Notes under the pieces: generated by a model
The model's database searches: none
Told to the model about the DNA's origin: nothing
Seen by the model: the letters and a program-made list of their open reading frames with translations, nothing else
Translations under genes and position numbers: made by a program
Shown: in pieces, positions 7,937-15,207 of the stretch
Layout of the letters: each line of letters begins with the position of its first letter
How positions within the stretch are numbered: position 1 is the stretch's first letter
Assembly: GCA_002375765.1 (NCBI GenBank)
Contig: DFMV01000082.1
Span: 1-34,526 of the forward strand
Reading direction: 5' to 3'
Length of the DNA: 34,526 nt
Source of the DNA: Rhizobiales bacterium UBA3584
GTDB lineage: Bacteria; Pseudomonadota; Alphaproteobacteria; Rhizobiales; Devosiaceae

Positions 7937-10216
7937 ATGACTCGCCAAACCCGCTATCGCGTCGCTGGCATGGATTGCGCCAGTTGCGCAGCCAAGATCG
8001 ATACCGCGGTTCGCCGGATGCCCGGCATTGAGGATGTGAAGGTCTCTGTCGTGGCTGGCATCATGACGACCACGGACAATGGAAGCGCAGATGTCGATGC
8101 GGTCCGTTCCAAAGTCGAAAGCCTTGGTTACAAGGCGAGTAAGGTCGGCGATTCCGGCCTGGAGAGCCGGGAACGGCTTGTTCCCGCGAACGATCATGAC
8201 GATAGCTGCCAAGACGGCCACCACCATCATGACCATGATCACGACGACCATAGTCATCGTCATGACGATCGAACCGGCGCACCTGGAAGAAGCACGGAGG
8301 CTCCAACCGGCACGCATGGCCATGACCACGGGCCGTTGGATGGCCCTTGGTGGAAGACGTCCAAGGCTCAACTGACCATCGTATGCGCCCTCGCGCTTGG
8401 TGCGGCATTCCTCGCCGGTCAGATGCTTCCGCAAACCCAGCCCTGGGGTTTCATCATTGCGATGTTCGTGGGGCTCATTCCCATCGCGCGGCGCGCCTAC
8501 ATGGGTGCAATAAATGGCAGCCCGTTCTCCATCGAGACCTTGATGACCGTCGCAGCCATCGGCGCGGTGATCATTGGAGCGACCGAGGAAGCGGCCGTTG
8601 TCGTGCTGCTGTTCCTGGTGGGGGAACTGCTCGAGGGCATTGCGGCCAGCCGTGCCCGGGCCAGTATAACCGCGCTTGCCGATCTCATGCCCAAGACCGC
8701 GCTGCTCGAGATGGATGGCGAACCCCGCACCGTGCCCTCCGACAGCCTGACGGTTGGAGCGGTCATTCTGGTGCGGCCGGGAGACCGCATTTCTGCGGAC
8801 GGGGACGTTATCTCCGGCGACAGTGCGGTCAACGAGGCACCGGTCACCGGGGAGTCCGTGCCCAAGCGCAAGGAGGTGGACGACCGGGTCTTTGCCGGCA
8901 CGGTCAACGGCGAAGGTGTGCTGCGCATCCGCGTCAGCGCGACCAGTGCCGACAACACCATCGCGCGGGTGATCGCGCGGGTCGAGGAGGCCCAGGAATC
9001 GAAGGCCCCCACTGAGAGATACATCGACCGGTTCTCCAAATACTATACCCCCGGCGTGATGGTGTTCGCGCTCCTCGTCGCCATCCTGCCGCCGCTGGTC
9101 GCCGGCGAGGACTGGGGTACATGGGTCTATCGTGGACTGGCAGTGCTGCTCATCGGCTGTCCGTGCGCTCTCGTCATTTCGACGCCCGCCGCGATCGCTG
9201 CCGGGCTCTCGGCCGGGGCGCGTCGCGGCCTGCTGATGAAGGGCGGCGCCGTCCTCGAGAGCCTGAGAAAGATCGACTTGGTCGCCTTCGACAAGACCGG
9301 CACCCTGACCGAGGGCAAGCCGCAGGTGACCGACATCGTCGGCATCGGCCGCGACGAGCGGGAAGCGTTGCGGCTCGCCGCCGCGCTGGAGGCGGGATCG
9401 AGCCATCCGCTGGCCTTGGCCATCCTCGCGCGGGCCGATGCGGACGTTGTCCCCATCCGGGCCGCCGAAAATGCCGGCGCGGTCGGCGGCAAGGGGGTGG
9501 TCGGCTCGCTCGATGGCGTCGAGCTGTTCCTGGGATCGCCTCGCGCGGCACGGGAGCGCACCGAACTGGGTGCCGAGCTCGACGACAAGATCGCGGTGCT
9601 CAATGACTCCGGCAAGACGGTTTCGGTTCTCCTCGCTGGCGGGGAGATCGCCGGGTTGATCGCCATGCGCGACGAGCCGCGCGAAGATGCCATTGCCGGT
9701 ATCGGGCGGCTCAAGGAACTCGGGGCCGACGCCCTCATGCTCACCGGCGACAACACCCGCACCGCGCGGGCCATCGCCGCCTCGCTCGGCATGGAGGCGC
9801 GGGCGGAGCTGATGCCCGAGGACAAGCAGCGGATCGTGGGCGAGTTGCGCAGCTCCGGCCGGGTGGTTGCCAAGGTAGGAGACGGCATCAACGATGCGCC
9901 CGCGCTGGCTGCGGCTGATATCGGCATCGCCATGGGCGGCGGCACCGATGTGGCGCTGGAGACGGCCGACGCCGCGATCTTGCACGGGCGCGTTACGGAC
10001 GTCGCCAACATGATCGGGCTGTCGCGTGCGACCATGAGCAACATTTTCCAGAACATCACAATCGCGTTGGGACTCAAGGCGGTGTTCCTGGTGACGACAG
10101 TGCTCGGCATCACCGGTCTTTGGCCGGCGATTCTGGCCGACACGGGAGCCACTGTGCTTGTCACCGCAAATGCCATGCGCCTGCTCGTTTGGCGGGGAAT
10201 CGGGCGCGAGGCTTGA
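7937..10216 (+). CDS. zntA: P1B-type heavy-metal ATPase (Zn/Cd/Pb exporter)
   Basis: The product is 759 aa. An N-terminal HMA domain has the metal motif GMDCASC (C14, C17). A His/Asp-rich linker follows (about residues 88-125). The membrane metal site is C408-P-C410; the phosphorylated Asp is D452 in DKTGTLTEG. The SSHPLA motif and the GDGINDAPALAAADIG hinge follow. The last helices carry the GLKAVF lysine and LADTGA aspartate typical of the P1B-2 subgroup, which exports Zn(II), Cd(II) and Pb(II) from the cytoplasm using ATP. The ATG with AGGAGC six bases upstream is chosen; the frame extends 13 codons further without a better site. It is coupled to lspA by a one-base overlap. Confidence 0.94.
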   Translation: MTRQTRYRVAGMDCASCAAKIDTAVRRMPGIEDVKVSVVAGIMTTTDNGSADVDAVRSKVESLGYKASKVGDSGLESRERLVPANDHDDSCQDGHHHHDHDHDDHSHRHDDRTGAPGRSTEAPTGTHGHDHGPLDGPWWKTSKAQLTIVCALALGAAFLAGQMLPQTQPWGFIIAMFVGLIPIARRAYMGAINGSPFSIETLMTVAAIGAVIIGATEEAAVVVLLFLVGELLEGIAASRARASITALADLMPKTALLEMDGEPRTVPSDSLTVGAVILVRPGDRISADGDVISGDSAVNEAPVTGESVPKRKEVDDRVFAGTVNGEGVLRIRVSATSADNTIARVIARVEEAQESKAPTERYIDRFSKYYTPGVMVFALLVAILPPLVAGEDWGTWVYRGLAVLLIGCPCALVISTPAAIAAGLSAGARRGLLMKGGAVLESLRKIDLVAFDKTGTLTEGKPQVTDIVGIGRDEREALRLAAALEAGSSHPLALAILARADADVVPIRAAENAGAVGGKGVVGSLDGVELFLGSPRAARERTELGAELDDKIAVLNDSGKTVSVLLAGGEIAGLIAMRDEPREDAIAGIGRLKELGADALMLTGDNTRTARAIAASLGMEARAELMPEDKQRIVGELRSSGRVVAKVGDGINDAPALAAADIGIAMGGGTDVALETADAAILHGRVTDVANMIGLSRATMSNIFQNITIALGLKAVFLVTTVLGITGLWPAILADTGATVLVTANAMRLLVWRGIGREA

Positions 10217-10692
10217 TGAAGCTGCCCGTCGCACTCTACCTCGCGCCTGGCCTCATCGGGCTCGATCTTGCAACGAAAATCTGGGCGCTAGGGGCGCTGG
10301 ACGCCTCGAACCCGGCGATCGCCCTGGCGCCTGGTCTCTCATTGAAGCTCGCCTTCAATTCGGGTGTGTCGTTCGGCTTTTTCTCCGGTTCGCCGGTGCT
10401 TGTGTTGATCGTGACGACCGTGCTTGTCCTGGCTTTGACGATCTGGTTTGTCCGCACGTCCTCTGCGCGCGACGCGCTCGCCTTGGGCTGCATCATCGCC
10501 GGTGCGGTTTCCAATCTGGCGGATCGGGGCGTCCATGGCGCCGTGACGGATTTCCTGGCGTGGGGGCCGCGCGGCTCTCCATTTTTCGTCAACAATCTCG
10601 CCGATATCTGGATCACGGCGGGCGTCTTGATATTGTTTGCAGGTCCAATGCTTCACTCCATAGGATCAATGAGGTCGAAGTCTGCAAAATGA
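10216..10692 (+). CDS. lspA: lipoprotein signal peptidase II, metal-operon type
   Basis: The product is 158 aa with four hydrophobic segments. The two catalytic aspartates are visible in SNLADRGVHG and in FVNNLADIWI, the conserved family boxes. The enzyme removes signal peptides from prolipoproteins in the inner membrane. Its ATG overlaps the ATPase stop by one base (TGATG), so the two are translated together. An lspA homologue in the same operon as a P1B ATPase is known from pbr lead-resistance loci (PbrA with PbrB/PbrC), where it assists metal resistance. Here only the peptidase is present, without a phosphatase gene. It is probably an accessory copy rather than the housekeeping lspA. Confidence 0.9.
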   Translation: MKLPVALYLAPGLIGLDLATKIWALGALDASNPAIALAPGLSLKLAFNSGVSFGFFSGSPVLVLIVTTVLVLALTIWFVRTSSARDALALGCIIAGAVSNLADRGVHGAVTDFLAWGPRGSPFFVNNLADIWITAGVLILFAGPMLHSIGSMRSKSAK

Positions 10693-10892
10693 CTTCGCAA
10701 CTCCTTGCCGCAATCGTCGACATAGTAGTCATTGATCATATGGTTCCGCTGGAGCAGTTCGATGATGGCAGGTTCCTTGCGACGGGACCAGAACTTGAAC
10801 TCCTTGCTACGCGAGCGGTTGTTGTGGCGACAGTCGGGCTCTAGATGCCGGTGGTGGCGACCCTTACAAAGCAGAGCGGATCGAGGTCTCGT
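10653..10892 (-). pseudogene. coding-like remnant, family not recognised
   Basis: On the minus strand, antisense to the last bases of lspA, an open frame of 79 codons looks like real protein: a basic stretch (RSRSKEFKFWSRRKEPA), then a mixed helix-like end (LQRNHMINDYYVDDCGKELR) and a stop. No convincing start or upstream continuation exists; an in-frame TGA precedes it and neighbouring frames break up. It may be the 3' end of a gene lost on insertion of the metal operon. The rest of 10893-11105 shows nothing I can assign. Confidence 0.22.
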
Positions 10893-11105
10893 TCAGCTCG
10901 CGCCCAAAACATATCGGAATCCAAGAAGCATTGCGCAAGGACCTGTTTTTGTCGCCAGCGACGGCGCTTTCGCCACGACATTGCAACCGAGCGAAGTTCC
11001 CATGTTTTTCTCTCTGGTTGCCGCGACCGAGACCTGCTAGCCAAGGGCGTGGAAAGGCGTGGTTGATCGGCATGCACGGAATTTACGTCCCACTTTGCAG
11101 GCAGT

Positions 11106-11333
11106 ATGTCGTCTGACGTGGGAGCCGTAATTTGGTGCACGGGCTACAGAGACGAATTCGGCTGGCTGGCGATCGAGGCGGCAAAGGATGCTGCTGGAAA
11201 TGTTATACACGACGAGCGCCTTAGCCCCATGGCCGGGCTGTATTATGTCGGAAGGCCGTGGCAGCGCAATCGGGCATCCGGGCTGGTGCTGGGCGTCAAT
11301 GAGGATGCCGGCTTACCGTTGAGGCGGCCATGA
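11106..11333 (+). pseudogene. C-terminal fragment of a FAD/NAD(P)-binding oxidoreductase
   Basis: These 75 codons match the C-terminal part of flavoprotein monooxygenase or pyridine-nucleotide oxidoreductase-like proteins. VIWCTGYRDEFGWL is the second ATG-like nucleotide motif, and GLYYVGRPWQRNRASGL is the conserved FAD-contacting end. The first 300 or so residues of such proteins, including both Rossmann GxGxxG motifs, are absent upstream. The reading frame begins abruptly at an ATG without a ribosome site. I consider it a truncated remnant, not a functional gene. Confidence 0.65.
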
Positions 11334-11368
11334 GATTGTGAGGACGCTGACCTGCAAGTGAAGATGCG

Positions 11369-12028
11369 ATGGAACAGGATAAGCCAGAAGAAAACAAGAC
11401 GCGGAAATCATCTCGAGCCCTGGTCCTTGGGACAGGACTTTTCGCGGCGATGGCGGGCATAGCTGCGGCAGTCTGGATCAGCAATGGCCCGTCAGGGTCT
11501 AGTTGCCCCGTAAGGGCAGAAGCAGCTCAGTCCATCGATGATGTAGCGCAGGGCGAACTGGCCGCGCTGATGGCCTCCACCCAATGGCGCGACTATTCCG
11601 ACATCGCCTTTCAGGACGCCGACGGCAATCCTATCACCCTCGCGACCTTCGCTGGCAAAAAGCTGCTGATCAATTTCTGGGCGACATGGTGCGCACCATG
11701 CAGGGAGGAAATGCCGTATCTCGACGCCCTCGAAGAGTCCTATGGCGGCGATGATTTCGAAGTTGTCGCCATCAGCCTCGACATGGGGAGCGACGGCCCG
11801 ACGGCCGCAGGGCTCTTTCTCGAAGAAATTGGTACGAGCTATCTGAAGCTCTTTGCCGATCCCAGTTACAAGCTTTTTGAGCGCCTGCGTAATGAGGGGG
11901 TTACCCTGGGGCTTCCAGCCACCGTGCTAGTCGATGAGAAAGGCTGCGAACTGGCAGTAATCCAAGGTCCTGCCAATTGGGATAGCCCGGATGGGCACAG
12001 GGTCATCGAAACGCTTCTGGAGATATAG
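11369..12028 (+). CDS. TlpA-family membrane-anchored thiol-disulfide reductase
   Basis: The product is 219 aa: a short cytoplasmic tail, one membrane helix (about residues 16-37) and a periplasmic thioredoxin domain with the motif W107-C-A-P-C111. Another cysteine (C46, SSCPVRAEA) follows the helix, and a C-terminal cysteine lies in DEKGCELAV. Length and layout are close to TlpA of rhizobia, a reductant of copper-site cysteines of cytochrome oxidase subunit II and SCO proteins. The oxidase cluster 1.6 kb downstream makes that role plausible, but this is inference. It starts 35 bases after the flavoprotein fragment. Confidence 0.86.
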   Translation: MEQDKPEENKTRKSSRALVLGTGLFAAMAGIAAAVWISNGPSGSSCPVRAEAAQSIDDVAQGELAALMASTQWRDYSDIAFQDADGNPITLATFAGKKLLINFWATWCAPCREEMPYLDALEESYGGDDFEVVAISLDMGSDGPTAAGLFLEEIGTSYLKLFADPSYKLFERLRNEGVTLGLPATVLVDEKGCELAVIQGPANWDSPDGHRVIETLLEI

Positions 12029-12632
12029 CGAATCCAATGTCGTTTCGCTGCACTTGAATTCAGGTCCCTGCTGCGCAATTCTTTGTGCTTCGATACGCCA
12101 CCCGTGTGCTTCCATTCCCTAAAATCGATACGGTGACGCCATCCACTTTCCCTCAGTTAGGCCTCGACAGGTTCATCGAACTCTACCACCATTGATTTCG
12201 ACAGCGGTCAGTATCGCGCTTGTCCAGATGGCCGCTTCTCGTCCAACTTCGAAATGACGTGAGGGCGATAGCGGAGTAGTGCGCCACCTTCCGCAATTGC
12301 GATTATCTCTATCTCATCGCGGTCAGCTTCGTTGTCGCCATAACAATCTAACAATCGAGAACCTACCTGTGGCGTCGCAGTCGGCGACTTGAGCGCTCGA
12401 AGCTGTTGCGTCGAGCCAGAAGACGGCGGGTAGCCTGCCGCTCGTCATCGGCACCGGTCTGTAGAACGCACTGATGGTTTAGCCGTTTCGGGGGCTCCGC
12501 TGGGAGGCTACTCGCCGTGGCGCTATGCGGCCCGAGAGCTGGCGCCGGGCCATGATCGACCCTCTTTTGAGGCCTCGCCCAACATCGGAGAGCAATGACT
12601 ATCGGAATTTCTTGCGCCACCCAACTATTTGG
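12029..12632 (+). other. gene-poor stretch, nothing assignable
   Basis: About 600 bases separate the TlpA-like gene from the convergent YdcF-like gene. Short coding-like runs exist, for example a plus-strand frame ending with a TGA at 12598, but none has a start, a ribosome site or a recognisable family. No hairpin with a clear T-tract was seen. It may be decayed sequence. Confidence 0.4.
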
Positions 12633-13433
12633 TCACGGCGCGGGGAAAAACTCCTCTGTCATGCCGAGAATTCGGTACAGCAGTAGGCCGATCCACTCGT
12701 GCGCCGCCAAGTCAGCGAGCGCGAGTCCGTCCGAGAGGGATAAGAGGGTGTCTCCCGAAGTCAAATTTCCCGTTCTGTAGTCTACCGGATAGGGAATTAT
12801 CTCGGCTCCCACGGCACGAAAACACGCGACGGCACGGGGCATATGGCTTGCCGAGGTGACCAGGAGCCATCTACTCTCCGCATCCATTTTTTGCTGACTT
12901 GCAGACCATAGGGCATTTTCACACGTGTTGCGCGAGTGCTCTTCCAATTCAATCCGATCCGGGGCCATTCCCATGCCAATAAGGAGATCGGCCGCGATGT
13001 CTGACTCTGTCAATTCCCCGCCTTCGGCTCCGTGTCCCGCTCCTCCTGAAAGCAATACTCTCGCATCAGGGAATCGTTCCGCTAAAACCCGGACTGTTGT
13101 AATCCGCTCTGCGGCGGTGTTTAGAATCGGTTGTGTGCGTGCGATCGTGGTATGAGCGTCGACTGCACCGCCGAGCATCACGATTCCCTCGATGTCTTCA
13201 ACGTCGACGGGCATCGGAAACCGTTCCTCAAGCAAAGCCAGAGCTACTGGGGCCACGGGCAACCAACCTAGCGTTGCGAGCCCGAGCATTGACACGGTCA
13301 CTAAAGAGATAGCCAATCGCATCTTTCGTAGCGCGAGGGCAAAAAGGCCAAGCAAGCCGAGAATGAGAAGAAGGTTCGATGGCAATGTAAAGAAATCGAA
13401 AATCTGGGACAGGAAAAAGAACATGGATGGCAT
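12633..13433 (-). CDS. YdcF/ElyC-like membrane protein (DUF218)
   Basis: The product is 266 aa with two N-terminal membrane segments (about residues 10-65) and a DUF218 domain. Typical family features are the IEGIVMLGGAV strand, the VLLSGGAGHG loop, the EEHSRNTCENA segment with its Ser-Arg-Asn-Thr signature, and the LLVTSASHMPRAVACFRAVG segment. Members such as ElyC influence envelope and lipid-carrier homeostasis; their chemistry is unsettled. The gene is divergent from the oxidase cluster. The intervening 210 bases hold a micro-ORF but no recognisable operator. Confidence 0.85.
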   Translation of the reverse strand: MPSMFFFLSQIFDFFTLPSNLLLILGLLGLFALALRKMRLAISLVTVSMLGLATLGWLPVAPVALALLEERFPMPVDVEDIEGIVMLGGAVDAHTTIARTQPILNTAAERITTVRVLAERFPDARVLLSGGAGHGAEGGELTESDIAADLLIGMGMAPDRIELEEHSRNTCENALWSASQQKMDAESRWLLVTSASHMPRAVACFRAVGAEIIPYPVDYRTGNLTSGDTLLSLSDGLALADLAAHEWIGLLLYRILGMTEEFFPAP

Positions 13434-13515
13434 CGCTTTCCGACCGAAAATCAGGATATTGATAGGGGGAAGAGGTGGAGATGAAACTAAAATCTATCTC
13501 GAAGGAGAACGAATA

Positions 13516-13581
13516 ATGAGAGCTAGCAAAGTTGTGAACGTTGACAACCATCGTTGCAGTTCAGGTTGTGGGGACAAATGA
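13516..13581 (+). CDS. candidate 21-aa leader peptide with CxxxC
   Basis: A very short frame (MRASKVVNVDNHRCSSGCGDK) has an excellent ribosome site, GAAGGAG, nine bases before its ATG. It ends 62 bases before the ctaG start. The paired cysteines in a CxxxC spacing directly ahead of copper-enzyme genes recall copper-responsive upstream ORFs described in other proteobacteria, but the resemblance is only to spacing. It could be a regulatory leader or a chance ORF. Confidence 0.35.
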   Translation: MRASKVVNVDNHRCSSGCGDK

Positions 13582-13643
13582 ACTTTCTACGGGTGTGGAT
13601 ATAGACCCATTTCGGCACTGCATAGATTGAAAGGGGCCGTTAG

Positions 13644-14390
13644 GTGTTTTCGGAGGAGCCTTATTGTGGTCCGCCACCAATACTGGAGGGCCTCTGGTCG
13701 CGTTGGACATTCGATCCGCTGGCGGCGCTGATAATGATCGGGATCGTCGCCCTGTGGCTCTTGGCCGGGCGGCGCGACAGCACCGGCCGCCGGGCCTTGC
13801 TATGCGTCTTGTGTCTGTTTATCGTTGCGTTCTTCTCACCACTTTGCGCTTTGACGGTTGCGTTGTTTTCAGCGCGGGTGTTCCATCACGTCGTGCTGAT
13901 CTCCATCGCCGCACCGCTTATCGCTATAGCACTGCCTTGGCGAACGGGACCTGTGTTCCCGTTGGCGGCCGCAACAATGCTCCACGTCCTGATCGTGTGG
14001 ATCTGGCATGCGCCATTGGCTTATGATTGGGCAGTGGTGGGTGCTCTGCCATATTGGTTGATGCAGCTCTCGCTGTTGAGCACGGGATGGGTATTCTGGC
14101 GCGAGCTATTTTTGTCGCATGGCCGGAGCGGAGCATCTCTTATCGCGCTGATCGCTTTCGTTGCGCAGATGGGCTTGCTTGGCGCACTCCTGGTCTTCGC
14201 TCCCTTTGCCATCTATCCAATTCACTTCGAGACGACAACGGCGTTTGGGATTTCCGCCCTCGCCGATCAGCAACTTGCCGGGCTCGTGATGTGGGTGCCG
14301 GCGATGCTTCCATATATCGCCGCAGCGCTGATCCTGCTAATGCGCTTGTTGAAAGATCAGCCGGAGGCTGAGGCGGGTTGGTCTCGCTAG
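13644..14390 (+). CDS. ctaG: cytochrome c oxidase assembly protein, CtaG_2 (caa3_CtaG) family
   Basis: The product is 248 aa with about seven membrane helices, matching the Bacillus-type CtaG family linked to caa3 oxidase assembly, not the Cox11-type CtaG. The N-terminus (YCGPPPILEGLWSRWTFDPL), the FHHVVLISIAAPL helix, HVLIVWIWHAP, and the final DQQLAGLVMWVPA segment are characteristic; conserved His residues in the FHH and HAP regions are possible copper ligands. The start is GTG, with AAGGGG eight bases upstream. It is the first large gene of the oxidase cluster and is followed after 94 bases by coxB. Confidence 0.85.
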   Translation: MFSEEPYCGPPPILEGLWSRWTFDPLAALIMIGIVALWLLAGRRDSTGRRALLCVLCLFIVAFFSPLCALTVALFSARVFHHVVLISIAAPLIAIALPWRTGPVFPLAAATMLHVLIVWIWHAPLAYDWAVVGALPYWLMQLSLLSTGWVFWRELFLSHGRSGASLIALIAFVAQMGLLGALLVFAPFAIYPIHFETTTAFGISALADQQLAGLVMWVPAMLPYIAAALILLMRLLKDQPEAEAGWSR

Positions 14391-14484
14391 TGGCTCGGTT
14401 GAGATTTCCATATCGTCGACAAATGGGCCGCCCGTCCAGCGTGTCCTCTATTGCTCGCAGCTCTGCGCGGGACGAGGGCGATGC

Positions 14485-15207
14485 ATGACAAGATGGGTTC
14501 CGCAGATGCCTAGCATTAAAACGACGGCATCCCTTCTTCTTCGCGTCCTTGTCATACTCTCCATCTTAGTCCTAGCGGGTTGCAATGGGCCGCTTTCGAC
14601 GTTGGATCCCTCAGGTCCCAGGGCCGCTATGGTAGCGATGCTATGGTGGGCGATGTTTTGGTCCTCGGTAGCATTGTTCGGCTTGATGATGGCGCTACTC
14701 GCGCTCGTCTGGGTGCGACCCGGCTTCGGTAGCAAGCTGGCGCCGTCCAAATGGATCATTTACGGAGGGCTGGTCATGCCAGGCATCCTGCTCCCTGTCC
14801 TCGTGGGCTATGCGCTCTACACCGGAAATCGGCTCTTGCCTCATGCGCTTGAAACTGCACCCGCACGCATTAACGCGCAGGGGGTCATGTGGCAGTGGCA
14901 ATTCAGTTATCCCGAATTGGGAGATTTGGGCTCAACGGGTGTGCTGCACATCCCGGCCGGAAAGCCAGTCGACATCGTTGTGACCAGTGGCGACGTCATT
15001 CATTCATTTTGGGTGCCCCGACTTACCGGCAAGATCGATGCGATCCCGGGCCGCGAAAACATCATTAGAATTCAGGCTGATCGTCCTGGTTCCTATCAGG
15101 GCGTCTGCGCGGAGTTCTGCGGCAGGGGACATACAGAGATGCGTTTCCAGGTTCGAGCCCACGCACCGGAAGAATACGAAAGCGCTGTCCTGGAGGCTGC
15201 GGAATGA
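14485..15207 (+). CDS. coxB: cytochrome c oxidase subunit II, lipoprotein with CuA site
   Basis: The product is 240 aa. It begins with a lipobox signal (ILVLAGC, C33), then two membrane helices and a periplasmic cupredoxin domain. The CuA ligands are all present: H173 (VIHSFW), C208, E210, C212, H216 and M219 (CAEFCGRGHTEM). The aromatic electron-entry patch WQWQF is also there. No C-terminal cytochrome c domain is fused, so electrons must come from a separate cytochrome. GAGGG lies seven bases before the chosen ATG; a second ATG seven codons on is possible. Its stop overlaps the start of coxA-coxC (ATGA). Confidence 0.95.
   Translation: MTRWVPQMPSIKTTASLLLRVLVILSILVLAGCNGPLSTLDPSGPRAAMVAMLWWAMFWSSVALFGLMMALLALVWVRPGFGSKLAPSKWIIYGGLVMPGILLPVLVGYALYTGNRLLPHALETAPARINAQGVMWQWQFSYPELGDLGSTGVLHIPAGKPVDIVVTSGDVIHSFWVPRLTGKIDAIPGRENIIRIQADRPGSYQGVCAEFCGRGHTEMRFQVRAHAPEEYESAVLEAAE

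Noticed and set aside
9127..10176. Open frame of 349 codons on the minus strand inside the ATPase gene
   Set aside because: Ser/Ala/Arg-rich composition without any domain; another antisense shadow of zntA.
7844..10234. Open frame of 796 codons on the minus strand, antisense to the P-type ATPase gene
   Set aside because: It mirrors the third-position GC bias of the real gene, has no recognisable motifs and would require full overlap with zntA. Its composition (very high Arg, Gly, His, Asp) is that of a shadow frame.
10841..11140. Transposase or IS fragment between lspA and the flavoprotein remnant
   Set aside because: No DDE-type motif, no terminal inverted repeats and no target duplication could be seen.
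12450..12600. Plus-strand coding-like stretch ending at a TGA at 12598
   Set aside because: No start, ribosome site or family similarity; too short to separate from chance in GC-rich DNA.
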